A DNA stretch of 64,000 nucleotides from JANWXR01 sp964608265 (lineage in GTDB: Bacteria > Chloroflexota > Anaerolineae > Anaerolineales > UBA6663): the NCBI GenBank assembly GCA_964608265.1, contig CAZSNP010000014.1:16773-80772 (forward strand), read 5' to 3'. The notes under the pieces are model-generated. The model was not told where the DNA came from. It was given only the letters and a program-made list of their open reading frames with translations, and made no database searches. Every line of letters starts with the position of its first letter. Positions within the stretch are counted from its first letter, which is position 1. The position numbers and the translations under genes were made by a program. Shown one piece after another: positions 16,254 to 24,867 of this stretch.

Positions 16254-19133
16254 TTATGAAGTCGAAATAGCCGGTGAGTTCGAGAGGGGATGCGCATCAC
16301 CAATCAACTGGAATGCGCCCCAGTACGCCGGATGAAGCTGAGGGTTGGCGGCCAGTAACTGACGCTGCGCCTGGCGAAGGGCAGCCGCTTTCGAGTGGCC
16401 GGCGCGCAGACCGCCATAGAATTGCGTCATCAACTCCAGCGTGGTCTCATCGGAGACAGGCCACAGACTCGTCACCAGCGTCGCCGCGCCTGCATACAGC
16501 AGGCCTCGGCCCAGGCCAATGAGATCCTCGCTGCCGGTGACTTGCGCCTGACCGGATTCACAGGCGCTCAAGGTCACCAGTTCATAGCTTAGGTCGTGCT
16601 GCATCAAGTCATCGGCAAACAGCGGGCCATCCCCTAACTCGATGTAGGACATGTCGGGGTTGTCGAATCGGTGCTGGCCGTGGGCGGCAATGTGCAAGAC
16701 CTGTGTCGGCGGCTCGGCCAACACACGCCGCGTGGCTGCCTCTTCATTCCACACATGACCGCCAAAGAGATGTTGAACCGCTCGCGCCTCAAGGCTGGCA
16801 TTTGGCAATTGGCCGCCCCAGGAATGGCTCAACACGGTTGCGCCTGTTCGGCCGGGCTGGCTGGGGCGGGCCAGCAGCCTCGCCGCTGGCACAATCACGA
16901 CCTCGCTACGCTCAATCAGATACTGTTCACCATCGTACAGCAGGTGAAACGGCAACATGTGGAGCAGGCCGTAGGGTACCAGCGTGATTCGGCGCCAGCG
17001 CGGCTCGATTGAGCACAGCGGCTGTAGCAGCGCGCTGAAAAGGAGTTGCAGCACGCGTTGTGTTTGGCGAATCAGGCTGGTGTGTGTGCGCGAGTCGGGC
17101 GCAACCCGTAACGCCGCTTCAATCAACAGACGCAACTGGGTTAACCGGGCGGCCAGCGTTTCAGTCGTGATTGCCAGCCGGTGCGCACTGAGCGCCTCGC
17201 CGGTCATGACAAACGCCCACCACGCCTCTCCGCCGTTGTAGAACTCGATAAGAACGTCCTCCGGGCCGATGACCTGCTGGACTTCGGTGTGGCAGACCGC
17301 CGCCTCAGCCGAGCCCCCAATCGCCTGCCCGCTGACCAGATAGAGCTGTTCGACCACGCGTCTCATCCTCTGCTCGAGGCCGAAGGCTTTCGCGAGCGCA
17401 TCCGACTGCGACAGGCCGCCCGGCAGATCGCGTTTGTTGAGCAGGCCCTGCGCCAGGGCTTGAAAGCCATGATGTTCGGCCCGCAGCCGGCTCAGTTCCT
17501 CCAGCAAGGCGCGGCTGTCATCATCGGTGAGTGACCATTTGAGTTGGCCCCGGTGATTGAGAAAGGTCAGCCAGACTTGTGATTTCTCGCGTTCCAGAGC
17601 GGTGAAAGCCGCCGCAACTCTGCCCTGCGCCAGATACAGGTTGATCAGCGACCGCGCCGCCTCGCCCTTGTCGTTCATAAAGCCGGGTCGCAGGGTGACG
17701 GTCAGGTTCCGCTGAACCCGCAGGGTCGTGGTGATGGCGGCCTGATAGTGCCGTTCGGCGCGCAGGGGTTTGTGTCGTCGTTCGGCCAACTGCCCCAGGA
17801 GCAAGTGCGCTTCATATCGCAACCACTGAAAATGTGCGGCCTGGGCATACGCCAGGGTCGCTTGCGCGGCAACGGTTGCGGCTTCCGGCTCGTTCAAGAT
17901 CAGCGCGGCACGGCCATGCAACAGCGTCGCGAGGGCCTGCTCAACCGCCTGACCGCGAGCTTTGAAATGATGCGCCAGTTCGGCGGTGGTGTGAAAAACC
18001 TCTCGATAATCGCCCGCGTGATACTGGACCTGCATGCGCCACAAGCGCGTGTTCATCACAAGCGGGTGCGAGCCAAGCTGGGCAAACAGCGTTTCGGCTT
18101 CGTTCAGTGCTGCTCGAGCCGCCGGGTAATTCGCCAGTGCAGCTTCGGCATTGGCGAGATGAAGCAGGGTGGCGCCACGCTCATACTGGTCACTTAGCGC
18201 TGCCTGGTCGGCCAGGACCTGCAGGGCTAACTCACGAGCTTCCAAAAACCGATTAAGCGAGAGATAGCACGCGACGACATGTTCCCTGGCGAGAGCGGCG
18301 ACCTGCGGGAACCGGCCTTCGGTTTGTTTGATCACCCCGTAAAGTCTCTGCAACGCCTGACGATGTTGGCCCTGGCAACGCGCAATGTGGGCGGTGTCAA
18401 TCTCGATAACGGCCAAATGCCACAACTCGTTGCGCCGCAGCATGTCGCCGCGCGCCGTCTCACACAGCGCCAGGGCCTCCTGAAAATGTCCCAGCAGGGC
18501 GTGCGTAATGGCGGTGTTGAGGTATAACCCGCCCACATGCTTGTCCCCGGCTGCGCCGATAGATTGGGCAGTCAGCAACGCCGCGCTGTATTCCCGGAGC
18601 GCCGCCTCATAGTCGCCTAAATAGGTTTGCGCCAAAGCCATGTTGCGACTCAGACGCAGGTTCAGTTCAAATTCGCCATGCCGCATGAAGACTTGTCTGG
18701 CGATCTGTGCCTGGGCAAAGACGTGGTCGGTGCGACCCAGACGCACGCCGACGAGTGTCAATCCGATCCGCGTGCGCGCCCAGCCCACCTCATCGCCGAT
18801 GGACTGGAACAGGCGGGCGCTCTCCTCGAGATCGTTCCAGGCCTGCTCGAATGAGCCCGTCATCTTGATCGCATCGCCGCGCGCCATCAGGCCCAGCGCA
18901 ATCTGGCGCTGATCGTTGCGGGCCTGGCCGATGCTGACGATGCGCCCGGCATAGGTCAGCGAAATGCGCGGGTCAATGTACCAGTGCCGGTCGGCCTCCG
19001 ATTTGAGGCGCTCCACCACTGCGGTGGCCAGTTCGTCGGGCAGCGGACGCGCAAAGAGGGTGTCGGGAGCCTCCGGGGCGAGGAGGTCTTCGACGGATGT
19101 TGCGGCGAGCAGGGCGGTAGGGTGAGTCGTCAT
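16254..19133 (-). CDS. TPR-CHAT protease
   Basis: 959 residues. Residues from about 60 to 570 are a long array of TPR-like helical hairpins (for example LGDYEAALREYSAALLTA and LGHFQEALALCETA). The C-terminal third is a CHAT (caspase HetF-associated with TPRs) domain: LVPYGLLHMLPFHLL, then the catalytic His818 in HIAAHGQH, Cys858 in TLSACESG, and the end motif AYWGAFQLIGD. Both dyad residues are intact, so it is predicted to be a cysteine peptidase of the separase/caspase clan, with the TPRs sensing a partner or substrate. It sits between an anti-sigma factor gene and a subtilase gene on one strand. Phage defence, cell-death or stress roles are known for other TPR-CHAT proteins, but none is shown for this arrangement. 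Confidence 0.9.
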   Translation of the reverse strand: MTTHPTALLAATSVEDLLAPEAPDTLFARPLPDELATAVVERLKSEADRHWYIDPRISLTYAGRIVSIGQARNDQRQIALGLMARGDAIKMTGSFEQAWNDLEESARLFQSIGDEVGWARTRIGLTLVGVRLGRTDHVFAQAQIARQVFMRHGEFELNLRLSRNMALAQTYLGDYEAALREYSAALLTAQSIGAAGDKHVGGLYLNTAITHALLGHFQEALALCETARGDMLRRNELWHLAVIEIDTAHIARCQGQHRQALQRLYGVIKQTEGRFPQVAALAREHVVACYLSLNRFLEARELALQVLADQAALSDQYERGATLLHLANAEAALANYPAARAALNEAETLFAQLGSHPLVMNTRLWRMQVQYHAGDYREVFHTTAELAHHFKARGQAVEQALATLLHGRAALILNEPEAATVAAQATLAYAQAAHFQWLRYEAHLLLGQLAERRHKPLRAERHYQAAITTTLRVQRNLTVTLRPGFMNDKGEAARSLINLYLAQGRVAAAFTALEREKSQVWLTFLNHRGQLKWSLTDDDSRALLEELSRLRAEHHGFQALAQGLLNKRDLPGGLSQSDALAKAFGLEQRMRRVVEQLYLVSGQAIGGSAEAAVCHTEVQQVIGPEDVLIEFYNGGEAWWAFVMTGEALSAHRLAITTETLAARLTQLRLLIEAALRVAPDSRTHTSLIRQTQRVLQLLFSALLQPLCSIEPRWRRITLVPYGLLHMLPFHLLYDGEQYLIERSEVVIVPAARLLARPSQPGRTGATVLSHSWGGQLPNASLEARAVQHLFGGHVWNEEAATRRVLAEPPTQVLHIAAHGQHRFDNPDMSYIELGDGPLFADDLMQHDLSYELVTLSACESGQAQVTGSEDLIGLGRGLLYAGAATLVTSLWPVSDETTLELMTQFYGGLRAGHSKAAALRQAQRQLLAANPQLHPAYWGAFQLIGDAHPLSNSPAISTS

Positions 19134-19455
19134 CGTCGAGCCGGCTGGATCATTCGGGTGCCGGGCCGGGCTGCGGGCAACGATGAAGTTTTCCTCGGGG
19201 CCGGGTGACGCGCAGATTGGCCACGCGCGTTTGTCTATCTAGACGTTCGCGCCGCAGGGTTTTCGCCGACCGATTGAACAACTTGTGGCAATGGCCCTTC
19301 CCCGCGCCGGAGCGTCTGTGGCCGTATGTGATTCGAGCCGTCCGGGAAACTGCCCAGAGTGTAGGAAGGATTTCTGCCCGAGTCAATCGCCCTCTTCGGG
19401 GCCGTCGCCGCCCAACGGCGTGCCGGCAGGCCAGGCCGCTGCGCGCGGTGGGATT
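19134..19455. other. Gap between CHAT and anti-sigma genes
   Basis: About 320 bp without a credible gene. It probably carries a separate promoter for the CHAT/subtilase pair, a candidate target of the neighbouring sigma factor, but no consensus can be named. Just upstream of the CHAT start, positions 19180-19199 read almost the same as part of the anti-sigma coding sequence at 19663-19682 (ACGATGAAGTT-TC), possibly a decayed duplication. Confidence 0.35.
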
Positions 19456-20160
19456 TCAGCCCGCCAGCTTGACAACCGGCATGACGATGGCCCGCCCGGT
19501 GCGCGGCACGAGGTGCACCGTCACCTCCCCCGCTGGCAGGGCCGGCGATGTGAACAACCCCAGATCATCCACCGTCGCCGAGTGCCAGGAGCCATCCTCG
19601 CGCAGGAACTCCACCGTCGCCTCGGTCCACCGGTCCTGAGCCTCGTCGGTGATCTGGCCAACCACGATGAAGTTCTCGCCCGGCGCGGGTTGTGGCTTGA
19701 GGGCGATCAATGTGCGATCTGCCTCGGCCAGGATTTGGGGGGCGGCTGTGCCCCGCAGCGCCAGAGTCGGCGAGGTGGGCACGAGTTGCGCGAGGACCTT
19801 GTCGATGAGATCTATCAGGCCGATGCCCGGCGCTGGCGACGACACGCGGCTCAGTTCGCTCTTCAGCCGTTGCAGCTCGCCCGGGCAATGCGGGCAGTCC
19901 TGGAGGTGCTGCTCGACAACGGCCCGGCGCGCGGGGTTGAGCAAGCCGAGAAGGTAGTCACTCAAATCGTGGGCGCTGGGGCAATCAAAACGATACAGGG
20001 CGCTGGCTAGCTTGTGGGTCGTGCGCGCCCACTGTTTGAGCCGCGCGGCGCACGCCGGGCAGCGCTGAAGGTGTTGGCGAATCGCCGCGTCTCCCGGCTC
20101 GGCCAGATAAGCCAATAGGGCCTCATCAGCAAGCGGTGGGGGAATAAGGCAGTCAATCAT
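19456..20160 (-). CDS. Anti-sigma factor with two HC2 zinc fingers and a C-terminal beta domain
   Basis: 234 residues from the ATG at 20160. Two zinc-binding anti-sigma helices are visible: HLQRCPAC (about residues 27-34) and HLQDCPHC (about 78-85), each HX3CX2C. There is no clear transmembrane segment, so it is probably cytosolic. The C-terminal part (GENFIVVGQITDE, WTEATVEFLREDG, VDDLGLFTSPALPAGEVTVHLV) looks like an immunoglobulin/carboxypeptidase-regulatory-like beta fold, which I have seen only as a feature of anti-sigma proteins next to CHAT genes. It begins 37 bp after the sigma gene stop, the usual sigma/anti-sigma order, so it should bind and silence that sigma factor. Confidence 0.75.
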   Translation of the reverse strand: MIDCLIPPPLADEALLAYLAEPGDAAIRQHLQRCPACAARLKQWARTTHKLASALYRFDCPSAHDLSDYLLGLLNPARRAVVEQHLQDCPHCPGELQRLKSELSRVSSPAPGIGLIDLIDKVLAQLVPTSPTLALRGTAAPQILAEADRTLIALKPQPAPGENFIVVGQITDEAQDRWTEATVEFLREDGSWHSATVDDLGLFTSPALPAGEVTVHLVPRTGRAIVMPVVKLAG

Positions 20161-20197
20161 GAGGGCGGCGTTCCTCCGGCGACGAGCTTCGAAGGGA

Positions 20198-20965
20198 TTA
20201 ACGTGCCAGCACCATTTCTTCCGCGCCGATGAAGGCCGCGAATTTGCGGCGAAAAACGTCGTCGCGACTGAGGCGCACAACGACGTTGGCCCAGGTGCGG
20301 CTGACGTCCATCGCGTCGCGGAACAGGTCGGGATGGCGCTTGTGGATCTCGCGCGGCCGGAAGCATGGCCCAAACATCTCGTAGATTGCCAAACGCTCCT
20401 TCTCCGTCTTCAGCCGGGCGGCGATTTCCGGCCACAGGCTTTCGGCGAGCACGGCGCCCTCGGCCCGGGCGGCGACAGACGGAGATGTGTAGTCGGGGAT
20501 ATCCGCGCCATCGTCGTCCGGGTCAACCTCCAGCGCATTGAGAAACTCAGAGATCGACGGCAACCGCCGTTTACGCTTCCGCAGTTCATCGATCACACAC
20601 GCCAGCGCGCAGGTGCGGAAGTAGCCGAGCAATTGCTGCAGCGTAGGGAATCGCTGGAAGGATAGCTTGCCGCTCTGAAAGGCGCGAAAAAAGTGTTCGA
20701 AGCTTTCCTGCGTCAAGTCGTCGATGTCTTCGGCGCTCAGGCTGCCGTTGCCGAAGCGCCGCACCCAGCCCTCCAGCTCGGAGCGGTATGTGTCGTGAAC
20801 GCACGCCCACGCCTCCCGGTCGCGCCGCTCAATCGCCCTCCGAAACAGCTCGTAGCAAAAAGCTGCGTCGCTGCTTTTGCGCTGCCGATACAGCTCGGTT
20901 TGTTCCGCGCACCGGCAGCCGAGGCTGGCAAGATCGAATCGGTCGAGCGAGGCGTGCGTGGTCAT
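20198..20965 (-). CDS. ECF-like sigma-70 family RNA polymerase sigma factor
   Basis: 255 residues from the ATG at 20965 (MTTHASLDRFDL); the longer frame translates intergenic sequence. Region 2 is recognisable (DIDDLTQESFEHFFRAF, then FRTCALACVIDELRKRKRR), and a variant region 4 helix-turn-helix (REIHKRHPDLFRDAMDVSRTWANVVVRLSRD) follows. The acidic linker between them is longer than in most ECF sigmas. No Shine-Dalgarno site is seen. Its direct neighbour is a double zinc-finger anti-sigma gene, followed by TPR-CHAT and subtilase genes, so the sigma factor probably controls this cluster. Confidence 0.85.
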   Translation of the reverse strand: MTTHASLDRFDLASLGCRCAEQTELYRQRKSSDAAFCYELFRRAIERRDREAWACVHDTYRSELEGWVRRFGNGSLSAEDIDDLTQESFEHFFRAFQSGKLSFQRFPTLQQLLGYFRTCALACVIDELRKRKRRLPSISEFLNALEVDPDDDGADIPDYTSPSVAARAEGAVLAESLWPEIAARLKTEKERLAIYEMFGPCFRPREIHKRHPDLFRDAMDVSRTWANVVVRLSRDDVFRRKFAAFIGAEEMVLAR

Positions 20966-21095
20966 GGGTTGTGACGCAACGAAGAGACGACTGTCTGCGG
21001 ACTTAACGCCGCGCGCCGAAGAAATGCGGTATGGGGCGTTGATTGGGTGGCGCGACGCGGGCGAAGGCGATTTGGCCGTTACCGGCCCCGGCGCT

Positions 21096-21221
21096 TCACC
21101 ATCCCCCCCCGGCCAGCACGGGCCGCCCGCCGATGATCTCCGCCGGCGCGGGCCGCTCGCCGAGCAAGGGGATGCCGGCGAGGCGGGTGATGATGGGCTG
21201 CAACAGCAACGTCGGCGGGCC
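21096..21221 (-). pseudogene. Remnant of an EamA-family transporter (3' end)
   Basis: About 40 codons read LLLQPIITRLAGIPLLGE and AEIIGGRPVLAGG, which recall the last two helices of EamA/DMT exporters (LLQPVLTALLAWLLLGE, LLGGALVLAG), with disruptive changes such as Gly-Ile-Pro and Arg-Pro in the helices. No upstream coding sequence remains. The rest of the 20966-21292 gap holds repeat sequence only. Confidence 0.4.
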
Positions 21222-21292
21222 GGATTCATCCGGCGCAACCCTGGCCCGGAGATTCATTCCCGGGCGTTTGCGCTCAGGGTGACAACGATGAG
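21222..21292. repeat. CACCCTGAGCGC / CCCGGGAATGAATC-type dispersed repeat
   Basis: Read on the minus strand, the tract contains GTCACCCTGAGCGCAAACG and GGGAATGAATCTCCGGG with ATGAATCCGG, the hallmark words of a repeat common in environmental genomes. It separates the transporter remnant from the DNA methyltransferase gene. Confidence 0.45.
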
Positions 21293-22120
21293 TCACCGCC
21301 ACTTCACGTCGCGCAGCGACTTGAAGCGCCGCCTCATCACCTCAATCGCCTCGGGGTTGTTGTCCACCAAAATGAACTTGCGCCCGAGGGCGTGCGCGGC
21401 CTCGCCCGTCGTGCCGCTGCCGGCGAAGAAATCGAGCACGGTGTCGCCGGGACGGGATGAGGCGGCGATGATGCGCTTGAGCAAGTTGAGCGGCTTCTGC
21501 GTGGGGTAGCCGGTCTTTTCCTTGCCGGTCGGACTCACAATCGTCATCCACCACACATCGGTCGGCGTCTTGCCGCGCGCGGCCTTCTCCGGCCCGACGA
21601 GGCCCGGCGCCATGTACGGGATGCGGTCGATCTCGTCGTAGTTGAACACGTAATTCTTCGGGTCTTTGGCGTACCACAAAATGTTGTCGTGCTTGGCTGG
21701 CCATTTGCGCCGCGTGCGCGCGCCGTAATCGTAGGCCCAGATGATCTCGTTCAGAAACGACTCGCGCCCGAAGATGTCGTCGAGCAGCAACTTGCAGTAG
21801 TGGGCTTCGCGGTAATCAATGTGAAAGTACAGCGAGCCGTCGGGCGTGAGCAGACGATGGGCTTCCAACAACCGAGGTCGCAGAAAATCAAGGAAAGCGG
21901 GGAAAGCGTCGGGGAACGATTGCTCGCCGACGCGCACGGTGCGGTAGCGCTGGCCTTTGAAGCCGGTGCGGTCGCCGTTCGCGTCTCGAATCGTTTTGAG
22001 CTGCTGCCGCGCCTGCGCCCGGCCCGTGTTGAACGGCGGATCAATGTAGATCAGCCGGGCCGACTCAGCCGGCAGCTTTTGCAATATCGGCAGGTTGTCG
22101 CCGCAGTAAACGGTGTTCAT
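21293..22120 (-). CDS. Site-specific DNA methyltransferase (beta-type N4-cytosine/N6-adenine)
   Basis: 275 residues from the ATG at 22120 (MNTVYCGDNL). The catalytic motif IV DPPFNTG (about residues 27-33) precedes the SAM-binding motif I DFFAGSGTTGEAA (about 230-242), the beta-class order. YFHIDYREAHYCK and SLYFHID are typical of DNA methylases of the YhdJ/MboIIA kind, and the C-terminal KFILVDNN matches motif II. No restriction endonuclease gene is adjacent, so it may be an orphan methylase with an epigenetic or cell-cycle role, or the remains of a restriction system. Target sequence unknown. Composition matches the flanking chromosome. Confidence 0.85.
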   Translation of the reverse strand: MNTVYCGDNLPILQKLPAESARLIYIDPPFNTGRAQARQQLKTIRDANGDRTGFKGQRYRTVRVGEQSFPDAFPAFLDFLRPRLLEAHRLLTPDGSLYFHIDYREAHYCKLLLDDIFGRESFLNEIIWAYDYGARTRRKWPAKHDNILWYAKDPKNYVFNYDEIDRIPYMAPGLVGPEKAARGKTPTDVWWMTIVSPTGKEKTGYPTQKPLNLLKRIIAASSRPGDTVLDFFAGSGTTGEAAHALGRKFILVDNNPEAIEVMRRRFKSLRDVKWR

Positions 22121-22171
22121 CCAATCAACGGCGGACGGATGACGATGGACGACTGATGACGGCACACGCCT

Positions 22172-23452
22172 CTACTGTCGTCTATTGTCCGCCGTCAGTC
22201 GTCGCAGCTTGTGTGCCGCCATCTCCAGCGTGTCTTGCTTCTTGCAGAACGCAAAGCGCACCCAGTTGCGGGCGAGCGGCTTGTGCGCGTCGGAGAAGAA
22301 GACGCTCGGCGGGATGACGACCACGCCGATCTCGCGGATGAGCCATCGGGCGAACTCGGCATCGTCGCCGTCGAAGCCGAGCGGCGCGAAGTCGGCCATG
22401 ACGAAGTAGGTGCCCTGCGGCACGGCCACCCGCAGCCCGGCCTCGCGCAGCACGCTCACGAGGAAGTCACGCTTGCTTTGATAACTCGCGATCAACGACT
22501 GATAAAACTCGTCGTCGAGGCCGAGGGCGGCTGCGGCAGCGGCCTGCATCGGCGTCGAGGTCGCGAACGTGATCCACTGATGCGCGCGGCGCACCCCCGA
22601 GGTCAGGTCGGGCGGGGCTAGGCTCCAGCCGATCTTCCAGCCGGTGAAGCTGAAGGTCTTGCCCAGGCTGCCGATGGTGACGGTGCGCTCGTGCATGCCG
22701 GGCAGCGTCGCCAGCCGCACATGCCGCAACCCATCGAAGATGAGATGCTCGTACACTTCATCACTCACCGCGACCACATTCCACTTGTGGCACAGCTCCG
22801 CAATCACGCGCAGCTCGTTCTCACCGAATACGCGGCCCGTGGGATTGTGCGGCGTGTTGAGCATGATCACGCGCGTGCGCGGGCCGAACGCGGCGGCGAG
22901 TTCGGCGGGGTCGAAAGCCCATCCCGCCTCATCCCCCCGGCCCCCTTCTCCTCCCGCAACGGGTGGAGAAGGGGGAGATGACGCTCCCTTCCCCTGCTGC
23001 GGGGGAAGGGCCGGGGAGGGGGGTGGCCGCAGCGGCACATACCTCGGCACGCCGCCGGCCATGAGCACGCAGGCTGGATACGAGTCGTAATACGGCTCGA
23101 GCAGGATCACCTCATCGCCCGGATTGACCAGGCCCATGATGGCGGCGAACAGCGCCTCGGTCGCGCCGCTGGTGACGGTGATTTCAATTTCCGGATCGAA
23201 CGACTGGCCGTAGAAGCGGTCGGCGTGCGCGGCGATGGCGCGGCGCAGATCGGGCTGGCCGATGCCGACGGCGTATTGGTTGTGCCCGGCGCCGATGGCG
23301 GCGATGGCCGCCTCCTTCACCGCTTCGGGGCCGTCGAAATCGGGGAAGCCCTGGCCAAGGTTGACCGCCCCGTGCTCCATCGCCAGCCGTGACATCTCGC
23401 TGAAGATGGTGGTGCCGAAGGAGGCGACGCGCTGGGCGGGAAGGAAAGGCAT
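22172..23452 (-). CDS. PLP-dependent class I/II aminotransferase with an in-frame repeat insert
   Basis: 426 residues from the ATG at 23452 (MPFLPAQRV). Family marks are NLGQGFPDFDGPE near the N-terminus, NTPHNPTGRVF, SDEVYEHLIFDG, and the PLP lysine in SLGKTFSFTGWKIGW. This matches the kynurenine/glutamine/methionine aminotransferase group (KAT/YbdL-like), which transfers amino groups from Met, Gln or aromatic amino acids to 2-oxo acids. Between GVPRYVPLR and AGWAFDPAEL about 37 extra residues (Pro/Ser/Gly-rich) are encoded by a palindromic element at 22930-23025, where relatives have only a few residues. The catalytic core is otherwise complete, so the protein may still be active. Starts divergently from the lipoprotein gene. 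Confidence 0.88.
   Translation of the reverse strand: MPFLPAQRVASFGTTIFSEMSRLAMEHGAVNLGQGFPDFDGPEAVKEAAIAAIGAGHNQYAVGIGQPDLRRAIAAHADRFYGQSFDPEIEITVTSGATEALFAAIMGLVNPGDEVILLEPYYDSYPACVLMAGGVPRYVPLRPPPSPALPPQQGKGASSPPSPPVAGGEGGRGDEAGWAFDPAELAAAFGPRTRVIMLNTPHNPTGRVFGENELRVIAELCHKWNVVAVSDEVYEHLIFDGLRHVRLATLPGMHERTVTIGSLGKTFSFTGWKIGWSLAPPDLTSGVRRAHQWITFATSTPMQAAAAAALGLDDEFYQSLIASYQSKRDFLVSVLREAGLRVAVPQGTYFVMADFAPLGFDGDDAEFARWLIREIGVVVIPPSVFFSDAHKPLARNWVRFAFCKKQDTLEMAAHKLRRLTADNRRQ
22930..23025. repeat. Double-hairpin palindromic element inside the aminotransferase gene
   Basis: Two perfect hairpins: CCCCCTTCTCC (22941-22951) with GGAGAAGGGGG (22965-22975), and CCCTTCCCC (22986-22994) with GGGGAAGGG (23002-23010), bordered by CCCCCCGG and CCGGGGAGGGGGG. 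It reads through in frame without a stop and adds a low-complexity loop to the enzyme. Confidence 0.75.
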
Positions 23453-23490
23453 GAAAAGGACTGAATACCGATGACTGGATTGAGCGCGCA

Positions 23491-23519
23491 TTGTAATCGA
23501 AATGGCGCGATGCTATAGT
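23491..23519 (+). promoter_or_regulatory. Sigma-70-type promoter, leaderless mRNA
   Basis: TTGTAA (23491-23496), 17-bp spacer, TATAGT (23514-23519). The ATG at 23528 lies 8 bp after the -10 box, so the transcript should begin at or next to the start codon; no ribosome site is present. Confidence 0.6.
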
Positions 23520-23527
23520 CGCGGCCT

Positions 23528-24790
23528 ATGACTCGCGCTCACACGTTCATCATCACCGCCCTCATGCTCGCAGCTTGCGCCGCGCCGGCCACCCCCGCGC
23601 CGAATGCGCCGACCGCAACGGAGGCCTCGCGGCTACAAGCCGCACCTGCATCCGCTCCCACGTCGGCTCCTACTTTCACCGCCACACCATCCCCGACGCC
23701 CACCGCGACCCCAATCCTCCGCTGGCCCACCGTCATTCCGGTCACGCGCGTGCCCGTCAACTCAAGCGACCATCCCACGCTGGATGATTTCTGGGAGGGC
23801 CGCGCCGAATGGAAACTCGATGTCGCCGATGTGGGCCTGCCCTTCGGCGAGAGCGATACGCTTGTCGGGCCCGATGGGCGGCTGTGGTCGTATCTGCACG
23901 CCAGCGATCAGTCCGCCGGCATCCGCGATGTGTGGGGGCAGCCGGTCGGCTTCCCCGGTTGCGTGACGCTGTGGGTGAGCGACGACGCTGGGCGCAGCTT
24001 CAATCTGTTCGCGCCGCGCTGCCTCACCGGGTGTGAGGCCAACCCGTGTGCGTCGCTGCCCGACCAAATCGAACAGCAACAGTACCCGCGTGTGGTGGTG
24101 GATGAGGCGGGCGCGTATCACATGGTGTACGAGTGGGGCGGGCAGGCGTATCTGCGCGCGTCGGCTGACGGCTTGAATTGGTCAGCGTCGGAGCGAGTCG
24201 AGGGCACGGGCATCTGGAAATTGAGCGAGGCGTACTGCAACTGGTATCAGCGCATCAAACCGTTCCCGTTGTTGCCCGACCCAAACGAATGCCTCATCGG
24301 CGCGCCGCCGGGCCTTTACGCCGAAGGTGAGACGCTGTACGTGTTCGTGGGGATGGGCAAAAGCCCCGGCCACATGGGCTGCTTCTCCGGCCCGGTCGCG
24401 CAGGGCGCGGCGGGGATGCGGCTGTGCGGGAACAACCCGTTGTTCACCGGCGCCAGCGTGTATGGCCGCACCGACACCGTCAGCGCCGGCATGAATCCCT
24501 ACTTCGACTTTCACATCATCTCGTCGGCAGACATTTTGAAAGTGGGGCAACGCTACTACATGTTCTACGAGGGCATGCGCGGCACCGACCAATGGGCGCT
24601 CGGCCTGGCGCGCTCAACGCAACTCGATGGGGCCTGGCAGAAGTTCCGAGGCAATCCGCTGTTAATGGATGTGCCCGGCAACATCGGCGTCGGCCACGCG
24701 GATGTGCTCGTGCTCGACGGCGCGACATACCTGTACACGGCCACGAGCGACACGGCGCGGGGGAGGTATGTGCTGGAGTGGGGGCCATAG
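23528..24790 (+). CDS. Lipoprotein with predicted beta-propeller (glycosidase-like) domain
   Basis: 420 residues. A lipoprotein signal peptide ends in LAAC (Cys20), followed by a Thr/Pro/Ala-rich linker (to about residue 75) typical of exported Chloroflexota lipoproteins. The globular part has repeated blade-like motifs: GPDGRLWSYLHAS, VSDDAGRSFNLFAPR, YHMVYEWGGQAYLRASADG, YYMFYEGMRGTDQWALGLARS, GHADVLVLDGATYLYTAT. These resemble five-bladed GH43/GH32-like or sialidase-like propellers, but I cannot identify a catalytic set. Four or more Cys pairs (GCEANPCAS, YCNWY) suggest disulfides. Likely function: surface carbohydrate or ligand handling, not proven. Confidence 0.65.
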   Translation: MTRAHTFIITALMLAACAAPATPAPNAPTATEASRLQAAPASAPTSAPTFTATPSPTPTATPILRWPTVIPVTRVPVNSSDHPTLDDFWEGRAEWKLDVADVGLPFGESDTLVGPDGRLWSYLHASDQSAGIRDVWGQPVGFPGCVTLWVSDDAGRSFNLFAPRCLTGCEANPCASLPDQIEQQQYPRVVVDEAGAYHMVYEWGGQAYLRASADGLNWSASERVEGTGIWKLSEAYCNWYQRIKPFPLLPDPNECLIGAPPGLYAEGETLYVFVGMGKSPGHMGCFSGPVAQGAAGMRLCGNNPLFTGASVYGRTDTVSAGMNPYFDFHIISSADILKVGQRYYMFYEGMRGTDQWALGLARSTQLDGAWQKFRGNPLLMDVPGNIGVGHADVLVLDGATYLYTATSDTARGRYVLEWGP

Positions 24791-24867
24791 TGGGTAGGTA
24801 AAACGTGATGCGGTCTGTGCACAGGCCTGGTCAGTGATCACGACCGTTGGGCTGCGAGAGGCACGTT

